This document shows positions 1 to 4,977 of a stretch of 8,182 bases of DNA, in pieces. A model generated the notes under the pieces. That model did no database searches. It worked only from the letters and a program-made list of their open reading frames with translations, and was not told the DNA's origin. A program made the position numbers and the translations under genes. Origin of the DNA: JBAZZQ01 sp041658725 (GTDB lineage Bacteria; Planctomycetota; Phycisphaerae; JAAYCJ01); NCBI GenBank assembly GCA_041658725.1, contig JBAZZQ010000094.1, forward strand, positions 1 to 8,182, read 5' to 3'. How positions within the stretch are numbered: the stretch's first letter is position 1; each line of letters opens with the position of its first letter.

Positions 1-112
1 AAGAGCGTCAATAAGAAACGCCGGCCGCACCATCCGTCCCGCCACCGCGAGAAAACCCATGCCAGTGTCTTTCGAATCCTCCACGGTATCCGCCAATCAT
101 CCGAGGCTAAAG
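1..112. other. Left-edge stretch, no recognised gene
   Basis: The plus-strand frame starting at base 1 is open to a TAA at 118-120, giving about 39 residues rich in Arg, His and Lys with no visible start and no motif I recognise. The minus strand has a short hydrophobic-looking frame from an ATG near 61 that runs off the left edge, without a ribosome binding site. Neither is supported as a gene. The last bases hold the likely ribosome binding site (CCGAGG, 101-106) of the next gene. Confidence 0.3.
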
Positions 113-360
113 ATGTTTAAAGCAGTGCCCAATATACCCACCGACAAGGGCAGTTTCTGGCGTTCATCTACTACTATACCAAATTGAATGGTCGCCCTCC
201 GGCGGAACATGAGATGGAGCAGTATTTTAAGGTTACGTACTCGGCGGTGCATCAGATGGTTTTAACGCTGGAAAAAAGGGGGTTAATTTCGCGGATACCT
301 GGTCAAAGCCGGTCTATTCACCTTCTCATATCGCGTAAAGAATTGCCCGATTTGGAGTAA
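113..360 (+). pseudogene. LexA-like winged-helix DNA-binding protein, 5' frameshifted
   Basis: The frame ending at TAA 358-360 encodes a small winged helix like the N-terminal domain of LexA: a first helix (QFLAFIYYYTKLNGRPP), a second (AEHEMEQYF), a recognition helix (SAVHQMVLTLEKRGL) and a wing (ISRIPGQSRSI). There is no LexA peptidase domain, so if expressed it would be a small stand-alone repressor-like protein. The frame lacks a usable start: it meets TAA at 118-120, and its first ATG (211) falls inside the domain. An ATG at 113 in the adjacent frame has GAGG at 103-106 with a 6-base spacer. Adding one A to the AAA run at 119-121 would join that ATG to the domain frame. I infer a one-base deletion, or a sequencing error. 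The stop lies 8 bases before the next gene, suggesting co-transcription. Confidence 0.6.
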
Positions 361-368
361 AATGGTTA

Positions 369-842
369 ATGGATAAAAATGAATCTATTTCCGTGTTTAA
401 GGTAACTTTGGAGGGCAACAAAAAACTGTGGCGACGGATTGCTATCCAGGGAAATCAGACCCTCGATGATCTTCATGAGGCCATTTTCAGTGCCTTTGAC
501 CGTGATGAGGAGCATCTGTATTCCTTTTATTTTCCCAAACCCGGAAGGAGTGGTCGAGCGGCGTTGCGGGATGCCGCCGAATACGCCTGTCCCTACAATT
601 GCAAAGATCAGGATATAGCTGCGTTGCCAGGCGAATCTCCGCGCAATGCTGAAAAAGCCAAAATCGGCGCATTGAAATTACGAACAGGACAGAAGTTCAA
701 ATACCTGTTCGACTTCGGAGATAGCTGGTGGCACGAAATCACGGTGGAAACCGCCGATGCCCCGGCGGAGGAAGGCAAATATCCTCGAATCCTCGAACGG
801 CACGGCGAATCCCCACAGCAGTATCCCGATAGCGAGGAATAG
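369..842 (+). CDS. Plasmid pRiA4b ORF-3-like protein
   Basis: A 157-residue protein of the pRiA4b ORF-3-like family (the IS1096 TnpR-like fold), common in plasmids and accessory islands and without an established biochemical role. The N-terminus has the family opening (VFKVTLEGNKKLWRRI, residues 9-24) and the TLDDLHEAIFSAF helix (31-43). The hallmark FDFGDSWWHEITVE lies at residues 114-127. The tail (YPRILERHGESPQQYPD) matches the usual C-terminal pattern. Length is normal for the family, so it looks intact. The start at 369 is preceded by GGAG at 354-357 with a rather long spacer; an ATG at 362 is in another frame and stops at once. The gene follows the LexA-like gene by 8 bases and precedes the 167-residue gene by 38, so the three probably form one transcript. 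Family assignment is firm; function is unknown. Confidence 0.88.
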   Translation: MDKNESISVFKVTLEGNKKLWRRIAIQGNQTLDDLHEAIFSAFDRDEEHLYSFYFPKPGRSGRAALRDAAEYACPYNCKDQDIAALPGESPRNAEKAKIGALKLRTGQKFKYLFDFGDSWWHEITVETADAPAEEGKYPRILERHGESPQQYPDSEE

Positions 843-880
843 AGACCAATTATCTTTTCACTTTACCGGAGTAATGTACC

Positions 881-1384
881 ATGAGAAAAAAGAAACCTGT
901 CATTGCCACACTTGACCTTGTACAAATAAAACGTGATGGTGAATATGCCATGATTTCCTATATCGATCCTTCCATCGCCACCACGCATTTAAAGGTCGGA
1001 CCAGAGATTCAACGCATGACCGATCAGGAGATTCTTGATCTCCATAATTACGTCATCCAGGCTCAGAATGAAATGGCCAGACAGTATCACCATGTTGCCA
1101 GGGAAATACCACCAGGTCGGCCACAAATCAGTTATTTTTCAGAAGGTAATCAATGGACTTCGAGGGGCCATGTTCTTCGATGTTTGATTGATGATGGTGG
1201 GCCGGATAATGAACCTGTGATCTCCATTGACGATCAGGAATTATCTCTGGAAGAATTTGGCAGGCTACTTCGAACGTACGCCGGCTGGGGAATGCGAATG
1301 GTCTTTGTTCCTGAGGATGAAATTGAGAAAGAGCCTCAGATATCCGTTTGCGATTATGTTGACGATTCGAAATCGGATGTATAA
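881..1384 (+). CDS. Conserved-looking hypothetical protein, 167 aa
   Basis: I cannot assign this protein to a named family. It has GGAG at 868-871, nine bases before ATG 881. The sequence is soluble-looking and acidic, with no signal peptide or membrane segment. A predicted strand-rich N-terminus (IATLDLVQIKRDGEYAMISY) leads into a helix (TDQEILDLHNYVIQAQNEMA, about residues 47-66), then a strand-rich C-terminal half containing VLRCLIDDGGPDNEPVISID, a helix (SLEEFGRLLRTYAGWGMRM) and an acidic tail. The two patches with DDGGPDNEP and YAGWGMRM read like conserved cores. It is the third gene of the plus-strand block, and its end faces the end of the minus-strand 73-residue gene across 45 bases. 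Coding support comes from the ribosome binding site, the composition and the lack of a better competing frame. Confidence 0.75.
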   Translation: MRKKKPVIATLDLVQIKRDGEYAMISYIDPSIATTHLKVGPEIQRMTDQEILDLHNYVIQAQNEMARQYHHVAREIPPGRPQISYFSEGNQWTSRGHVLRCLIDDGGPDNEPVISIDDQELSLEEFGRLLRTYAGWGMRMVFVPEDEIEKEPQISVCDYVDDSKSDV

Positions 1385-1394
1385 GAGGAAAACA

Positions 1395-1412
1395 CAGCCA
1401 TCTGAACGGCTG
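1395..1412 (-). terminator. Weak terminator for the minus-strand block
   Basis: On the minus strand CAGCC and GGCTG (1408-1412 and 1395-1399 on the plus) form a 5-bp stem with an 8-base loop, followed by TGTTTTCC. It sits in the 45-base gap between two convergent genes, 18 bases beyond the stop of the 73-residue gene. The stem is short, so this is only a candidate. Confidence 0.35.
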
Positions 1413-1429
1413 CGGGCAAAAGAAAATCT

Positions 1430-1651
1430 TCACATCTCCCACTTAATATTCGGACAATTAAATACAATCCTCAAAACAGCCTGCTGAACCTCCCGATCTG
1501 TTCGAAGCAGTTTGAGCAGTCGCTCAGTCAGGATGTCATCAATCGATGGGGTGTAATCCACCGGCCAACCGGGATTTCGAGGCACATTTCCCAGATCGGC
1601 AACCAGGGCCTGAATACCGATGTCCGTTTGGATCGTCTTTTGTTCTTCCAT
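1430..1651 (-). CDS. Small hypothetical protein, 73 aa
   Basis: I do not recognise this protein. I chose the ATG at 1651 because the minus strand has GGAGGAG followed by a run of A directly before it; an in-frame ATG 24 bases further upstream (1675) has no such site. The product starts MEEQKTIQTDIGIQALVADL, then has a Pro/Gly-rich middle (GNVPRNPGWPVDYTP) and a probable helical C-terminal part (IDDILTERLLKLLRTDREVQ) ending in NCPNIKWEM. There is no signal peptide, metal-binding cluster or Gly-Gly tail, so it is not an obvious ubiquitin-like partner for the E1-like enzyme encoded upstream. It is the last gene of the minus-strand block and is separated from the zinc-ribbon gene by about 280 bases full of inverted repeats, so it may have its own regulation. 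Confidence 0.6.
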   Translation of the reverse strand: MEEQKTIQTDIGIQALVADLGNVPRNPGWPVDYTPSIDDILTERLLKLLRTDREVQQAVLRIVFNCPNIKWEM

Positions 1652-1680
1652 TTTTTTCTCCTCCAGCCTGCTCACGTGAT

Positions 1681-1708
1681 GAGCTTGGCTTACTGAAATG
1701 CCAAGCTC
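1681..1708. repeat. Inverted repeat, 9-bp arms, in leader of the 73-aa gene
   Basis: GAGCTTGGC (1681-1689) and GCCAAGCTC (1700-1708) are perfect inverted copies with a 10-base loop. In a minus-strand transcript this hairpin would lie about 30 bases ahead of the ATG at 1651. No T-run follows closely enough for a clear terminator. Confidence 0.7.
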
Positions 1709-1720
1709 GATGAAAAATCA

Positions 1721-1800
1721 TAAAAATCCGCCGCTGTGGTCCTGCTCCAACCTAAAGGTCGGAGTTTGATTAGACGGCTGCTTTCGCAGGCGGATTTTTA
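1721..1800. repeat. 80-bp element with 12-bp perfect inverted ends and nested hairpins
   Basis: TAAAAATCCGCC (1721-1732) and GGCGGATTTTTA (1789-1800) are perfect inverted copies. Between them lie CTCCAACCT/AGGTCGGAG (1745-1753 and 1756-1764, one mismatch, tight loop) and CTGC-TTTC-GCAG (1779-1790, which overlaps the outer arm by two bases). A single strand could therefore fold as an outer stem carrying branches. The T-runs on both strands also fit a bidirectional terminator. Both ends are TA, the target duplication of IS630/mariner-type transposition, so a miniature element is another reading. The pairing is directly visible; its role is open. Confidence 0.65.
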
Positions 1801-1806
1801 GGATGC

Positions 1807-1829
1807 CAAAAATGTTGGCGACATTTTTG
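1807..1829. repeat. Inverted repeat, 9-bp arms, A/T-rich hairpin
   Basis: CAAAAATGT (1807-1815) and ACATTTTTG (1821-1829) are perfect inverted copies around TGGCG. The element lies six bases from the 80-bp repeat. It could be a protein-binding dyad or part of the same structured leader. Confidence 0.6.
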
Positions 1830-1861
1830 TGCATGAAGAGAGCTCTCGCTACATTGGATGG

Positions 1862-1881
1862 TCGCGGCCAGGTGGCCGCGA
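1862..1881. repeat. Inverted repeat, GC-rich 8-bp hairpin
   Basis: TCGCGGCC (1862-1869) and GGCCGCGA (1874-1881) form a perfect stem with a 4-base loop, about 50 bases beyond the stop codon of the minus-strand zinc-ribbon gene. On the minus strand no T-run follows (CCATCC), so it is a possible RNA end-protecting hairpin or a factor-dependent stop, not a standard intrinsic terminator. Confidence 0.6.
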
Positions 1882-1931
1882 GAAAAAGAAGGGAAAGAAG
1901 GCAGGAATCAGATGAGGGAATTTGAGGGACA

Positions 1932-2321
1932 TTACGATATTGGTGCAAGCAATGGTTTCGCAGGCAGCACAAACAGCTCGTTTGGCATCTCTCGCAGGTG
2001 TCGAATCGCCTGTCGATGCCAGAGGATTTCGTGTTTCAATTCCCCAATGGCTTCGGTGTGGCGCTGTCGGTGATAAGGGGCGGCGGCTCGGGAAGCGGCG
2101 GGCGGCTTGGTGTAGGCTGGCGGTTGGGCAGGTCGGGTCTGAATGAATCCATCGTACACCAGCCAGAACATCTGCAGGCATGCTGGACAGAGCAGCGCGT
2201 AAGCGTTTTGAGCGCCTTGGATGTCCGTCAGCACCAACTGCCGATAGCCGATGCCGGGATCGGTCTGTCCGCACTTGGCACATTGGATACGGTAACGGAT
2301 GGGTTTGGGTTTCTTGGTCAT
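1932..2321 (-). CDS. Zinc-ribbon protein, 129 aa
   Basis: The N-terminal half is a likely zinc ribbon with two CxxC knuckles: C14-A-K-C17 and C45-P-A-C48. A Pro/Ala-rich linker (about residues 64-84) leads to a basic, probably helical C-terminal part (HTEAIGELKHEILWHRQAIR). There is no signal peptide. I chose the ATG at 2321 (MTKKPKPIRY) because AAAGGA lies seven bases ahead of it; a longer frame opening at 2411 adds 30 residues that look like leader sequence and has no comparable site. The gene follows the E1-like gene by 90 bases on the same strand. A zinc ribbon beside an adenylating enzyme could serve as a substrate adaptor or RNA/protein-binding module; that is inference. Metal binding is well supported by the cysteine pattern, exact function is not. 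Confidence 0.72.
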   Translation of the reverse strand: MTKKPKPIRYRIQCAKCGQTDPGIGYRQLVLTDIQGAQNAYALLCPACLQMFWLVYDGFIQTRPAQPPAYTKPPAASRAAAPYHRQRHTEAIGELKHEILWHRQAIRHLREMPNELFVLPAKPLLAPIS

Positions 2322-2430
2322 GGTTTTTTCCTTTAAAAATAAGGGTTCACGGATTCGGTAACGAAAATACCCGCAACCGGGTGAGCAGCTGCGGATAATA
2401 ACGCGAAACAATCAATGGGATTCGGTAACG
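2285..2430. repeat. Three 13-bp direct repeats at 66-67 bp spacing
   Basis: GGATTCGGTAACG occurs at 2351-2363 and 2418-2430, and GGATACGGTAACG (one mismatch) at 2285-2297. Start-to-start distances are 66 and 67 bp, while the sequence between them is unrelated. The set spans the end of the E1-like gene, the leader and the start of the zinc-ribbon gene. Confidence 0.5.
2369..2382 (-). terminator. Weak terminator or attenuator ahead of zinc-ribbon gene
   Basis: On the minus strand ACCCG-GTTG-CGGGT is followed by ATTTTCG. It lies between the E1-like stop (2412) and the zinc-ribbon start (2321). The 5-bp stem is short, so any effect on transcription would be partial. Confidence 0.3.
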
Positions 2431-3083
2431 GTCAACTCACTGGTCAGTAAATTGAACTGAATGTCCGAATCTATCGGCAAATTCCTCAGCCACTTGGCAA
2501 ACTGGGCGATCATCAGGCCTGCGGCGATATTCGCGCAATAGATGGTCGTCTTGGCCGTGCAGGTTCCTTGATGGGCTTCTTCGGCGGAAAAAAGCGTGGT
2601 CGGATAGTGTTTCCGGGACACGGGATCACAAGCAGTCAGGACTCGCAGAACCTCGGCAGACATTCTTCCATCTACCCAACATTCCACTTGGTCCTTCACC
2701 GAGTCCCAAAGGAGTTTACGGGTTTCAATCTTATCCACCGCACAAAAAACCACGTTGCCCACCTTGGTGCTTCGTTTGAACCGTTCCGGGACCCGCACGA
2801 TGTCTACTTGGCCGTTGATTCGCCAGCAGTCCTGGGCAGTGGCGTTGACTTTCAAGGTCGAAAGCGATTCCTCCAGGTAGCCCTGGCTGGCCAAGTTATG
2901 GATTTCGACCGTATCAAAATCCAAGAGTTGCAAACACGGAACTCCCATCGCCGCCAGTTGTAAAGCCACTTGCCTACCGATGGCCCCGACGCCCACAATC
3001 GTGGGTTTGCATCGAGCCAATTTTTCCGGTGGGACGATGTCCTTTTGCCGGATAAAGCGTTCATTATCAGTTTGTGCATTCAT
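2412..3083 (-). CDS. ThiF/E1-like adenylating enzyme
   Basis: A 223-residue member of the E1/ThiF/MoeB superfamily, whose members adenylate the C-terminus of ubiquitin-like or sulfur-carrier proteins. Visible features are the N-terminal RFIRQ (9-13, the MoeB R14 region), the nucleotide loop GVGAIG (31-36), DFDTVEIHN (55-63) with the ATP-contacting Asp and Asn, K78 in the usual lysine position, and D117 in CAVDKIETR. The Arg that follows the Asn in MoeB (NLxRQ) is replaced by Ser66 (NLASQ). No zinc CxxC pair is present. C175 in GTCTAKTTIY is a candidate catalytic Cys, followed by an IAAGLM helix as in other E1-like proteins. It is shorter than MoeB (about 250). AAAGGA sits eight bases before ATG 3083. 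No ubiquitin-like or JAB gene lies nearby. Superfamily assignment is firm; the partner is unknown. Confidence 0.88.
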   Translation of the reverse strand: MNAQTDNERFIRQKDIVPPEKLARCKPTIVGVGAIGRQVALQLAAMGVPCLQLLDFDTVEIHNLASQGYLEESLSTLKVNATAQDCWRINGQVDIVRVPERFKRSTKVGNVVFCAVDKIETRKLLWDSVKDQVECWVDGRMSAEVLRVLTACDPVSRKHYPTTLFSAEEAHQGTCTAKTTIYCANIAAGLMIAQFAKWLRNLPIDSDIQFNLLTSELTVTESH

Positions 3084-3098
3084 AAAAAGTTCCTTTCC

Positions 3099-3113
3099 GT
3101 CGCGTTCCGCGAC
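3099..3113 (-). promoter_or_regulatory. Hairpin directly ahead of the E1-like ribosome binding site
   Basis: GTCGCG (3099-3104) and CGCGAC (3108-3113) form a perfect 6-bp stem with a 3-base loop. On the minus-strand transcript the hairpin ends at the very edge of the GGAAAGGA ribosome binding site of the E1-like gene. It could protect the 5' end of a processed message or tune translation. Confidence 0.4.
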
Positions 3114-3226
3114 TTAAATGATAATTCGACACAAATTATGAGTTTTGATAGGTTTACCACGTTACGTTTTCGATGCCACCGTCGTCCTTAATGGAGTCTT
3201 TGGGCATACCATCTTCGGTCGCTATA

Positions 3227-3394
3227 TCACGGGCCTTCTCGTTCCAGGCTGCCGAACTCTTCGGCTTTTTCCCATAGGCATTCAGTGCATAACCAGCGGG
3301 TCCGAACCCGGCAGGTAGGGTTGATCTTGCGGAAGGTTTCAGTGAACCGCTCATGGGCCTCCGCACCAGTTTCCCCGCCGCACAATGACCCCAT
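3227..3394 (-). CDS. Small Cys-containing protein, 55 aa, possibly 5' truncated
   Basis: I do not recognise a family. The frame from ATG 3394 gives a 55-residue protein with Cys at 5, 28, 36 and 39; the core is AHERFTETFRKINPTCR followed by RWLCTECLWEKAEEFG. The C36-T-E-C39 knuckle plus C5 and C28 (or H14) could hold one zinc ion. AGGG lies nine bases ahead of the ATG. A longer overlapping frame (3154-3399, GTG start) has a Ser/Lys/Pro-rich product without recognisable order, and I judge it a shadow. The left tip of the neighbouring insertion sequence may lie at 3400-3401, six bases from this ATG, so the original gene may have been longer and this start may be secondary. It would be first in the E1-like block, 143 bases ahead of that gene. 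Confidence 0.5.
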   Translation of the reverse strand: MGSLCGGETGAEAHERFTETFRKINPTCRVRTRWLCTECLWEKAEEFGSLEREGP

Positions 3395-3407
3395 TCCACC
3401 TGTCCCT

Positions 3408-3421
3408 ACGGAAAATTCCGT
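3408..3421. promoter_or_regulatory. Dyad ACGGAA-AA-TTCCGT at the IS left end
   Basis: A 6-bp inverted repeat with a 2-base centre lies 13 bases upstream of the 55-residue minus-strand gene and at the presumed left tip of the insertion sequence. It may be a transposase-binding site or an operator. The spacing is too tight for an RNA hairpin. Confidence 0.3.
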
Positions 3422-3497
3422 CCTTCATTAATTTCAAGCACTTACATAAAATAGCCATCTACAGTTTTTACAGAATTTTCTTTGAAGAAAGGTCTGC

Positions 3498-4520
3498 ATG
3501 CTTATCCTGAAGGCCTTATTTTGGGTTATCCGTGTTCTTCTTTCCAGCCGGACAACGCTGATGACAGAGAACTTGGCTCTCCGTCAGCAACTCTTGGTAT
3601 TAAAGCGGAGCATTAAACGGCCAAATCTTCGCCAATCCGACCGACGGTTTTGGGTCTGGTTGTCTTGTTTCTGGAAGGACTGGAAATCGGTTCTGCTCAT
3701 CGTCCAGCCGGACACGGTCGTCCGTTGGCACCGGGCGGGATTTCGATGGTACTGGAAATGGAAGTCGAAACCTGGAAAGGGTGGCCGGCCCAAGATCGGG
3801 AAGGACATTCGGGATCTGATCCGGCAGATATCCCAGGAGAACCCGCTTTGGGGTGCCCCTCGGATTCAGGCGGAACTTCATCTGCTGGGTCATGATGTCG
3901 CAGAATCCACGGTGGTCAAGTACATGGTCAAGGTTCGAAAGCCACCTTCCCAGACGTGGAGAACATTCCTGGAGAATCACATGAAACAAATCGTCGCTAT
4001 CGATTTCTTTACCGTTCCGACGATCCACTTCCGGATCCTCTATTGTTTTATCATTCTTCGTCATGATCGACGGGCGATGGTACATTTTAACATAACCCCA
4101 CACCCCACAGCGGTATGGACCGCCCAGCAGGTCGCAAATGCCTTTCCCGAAGACACCGCCCCGAAATATTTGATTCGGGACCGGGATGCAATTTATGGCG
4201 GATATTTTCGGCAGCGGATTAAACATATGGGCATAAACGAAGTCCTCATTTCTCCGCAATCTCCATGGCAGAATCCGTATGCGGAAAGAATAATCGGTTC
4301 GATACGGCGCGAGTGTCTGGACCACCTGATCGTTTGGAATGAAAGACACCTGATGCAAATTCTCGAAAAATACTTTGAGTATTATCATCATGCCCGAGCC
4401 CATCAGTCGCTGGGCGGTAATTCACCCATTCCCCGCGACATTGAACCTCCCGCTCAGGGGAGGGTGATCTCCATTCCGATGGTAGGCGGGTTGCATCACC
4501 GATATCGGAGGGTGGCCTAA
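3498..4520 (+). CDS. Transposase, rve/integrase-core DDE family (IS481/IS3-like)
   Basis: A 340-residue transposase that cuts and joins the ends of its own element. Residues 1-45 hold an amphipathic helical lead (LALRQQLLVLKR). Residues 95-145 form a helix-turn-helix (GGRPKIGKDIRDLIRQISQ, WGAPRIQAELHLLG). The integrase core follows, with D169 in AIDFFTVPT, D228 in IRDRDAIYG and E263 in NPYAERIIGSIRRECLDH, 34 residues after D228. The C-terminus carries HHARAHQSLGG and ends in the subfamily signature GGLHHRYRRVA. All catalytic residues are present and the length is normal, so it is probably active. AAAGG precedes ATG 3498. One gene encodes the whole protein, unlike the two-frame IS3 layout. It is related, but not nearly identical, to the broken copy at 7309-7736. 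Confidence 0.9.
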   Translation: MLILKALFWVIRVLLSSRTTLMTENLALRQQLLVLKRSIKRPNLRQSDRRFWVWLSCFWKDWKSVLLIVQPDTVVRWHRAGFRWYWKWKSKPGKGGRPKIGKDIRDLIRQISQENPLWGAPRIQAELHLLGHDVAESTVVKYMVKVRKPPSQTWRTFLENHMKQIVAIDFFTVPTIHFRILYCFIILRHDRRAMVHFNITPHPTAVWTAQQVANAFPEDTAPKYLIRDRDAIYGGYFRQRIKHMGINEVLISPQSPWQNPYAERIIGSIRRECLDHLIVWNERHLMQILEKYFEYYHHARAHQSLGGNSPIPRDIEPPAQGRVISIPMVGGLHHRYRRVA

Positions 4521-4977
4521 CTCCACCGCAGGCACTTTACAGTTTCTGTCATCGAAGTTTTTTCCGGGGTCTTTTGATCGTGTCCTGCTCTAATATCCGG
4601 TTCAGGATTATTTCTGCCGGGGTTGTGACGTTTGTGTACCTTCAAGATGCGAATGTGGCGTTTAAGGAATTTAGCACGGATGGAATATTCGATACCCACA
4701 GGGGGAGGGGGGACAGCAGAGTTACAATTTGGTGCACTGGTGAAATGGCTTAACGTGAAAGGATGAGGCAGATGCCAATTCCCGGCTGATGCACCACCAT
4801 TATGACTTGAACATCGTATGTGTTCGTTCGATATCGCATTTGTATGTCTCATGGTAACGGCAATCGGTGTTGCATTTCCTGGGAGCGATGGTTTAAGAAT
4901 CAATCCCACCGGGAAAGAGATATTCCTCGGTGGGATTTCATTACCATAATTCGTCTGTGTGTGCATGCTTCATCATG
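4521..4977. other. Gene-free stretch behind the rve transposase
   Basis: I see no convincing gene in these 457 bases. A minus-strand frame (4517-4966) is open for 149 codons, but its product is rich in His, Pro and Asn without order, it lacks a ribosome binding site, and it runs across the likely IS border. The left part probably holds the right end of the insertion sequence, including a G-rich run at 4701-4712. The right part holds the hairpin at 4902-4937. Confidence 0.5.
4902..4937 (-). terminator. Strong hairpin, likely terminator of the secreted-protein gene
   Basis: AATCCCACCG (4902-4911) pairs perfectly with CGGTGGGATT (4928-4937), and inside it GGAA (4912-4915) pairs with TTCC (4923-4926) with one bulged base: about 14 bp in all. 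It lies 40 bases beyond the stop of the minus-strand gene at 4978. The T-tracts on both sides are modest (TTGATTCTT on the minus strand, ATTTCATT on the plus), so it may act in either direction. Confidence 0.6.

Larger units (their letters stand above)
3400..4716 (+). mobile_element. Insertion sequence with rve-type transposase, boundaries tentative
   Basis: The element is defined by the intact transposase at 3498-4520. Candidate ends are CTGTCCC (3400-3406) and GGGACAG (4710-4716), only seven inverted base pairs, and no target duplication is visible beside them. An alternative right end near 4573 (TTTTTTCCGGGGTC, loosely matching the inside of the left end in inverted form) cannot be excluded. 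The element itself is certain; the borders are not. Confidence 0.45.

Noticed and set aside
116..122. Programmed ribosomal frameshift at TTTAAAG in the LexA-like gene
   Set aside because: Read from ATG 113 the codons are TTT AAA, so a -1 slip re-pairs on GTT and TAA, which is poor. A one-base deletion is simpler.
1721..1800. Integron attC site or tRNA for the branched 80-bp repeat
   Set aside because: The attC core sites (RYYYAAC and GTTRRRY) are not seen at the ends, and no T-arm or anticodon arm pattern fits a tRNA.
3154..3399. 81-codon minus-strand frame with a GTG start overlapping the 55-residue gene
   Set aside because: Its product is Ser/Lys/Pro-rich without recognisable order, while the overlapping frame has a better start site and a plausible Cys-binding pattern.
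3600..4403. 267-codon minus-strand frame opposite the rve transposase
   Set aside because: It is antisense to a clear DDE transposase and shows no motif of its own.
4517..4966. 149-codon minus-strand frame behind the rve transposase
   Set aside because: There is no ribosome binding site, the composition is unordered, and it crosses the presumed IS end and the strong hairpin.
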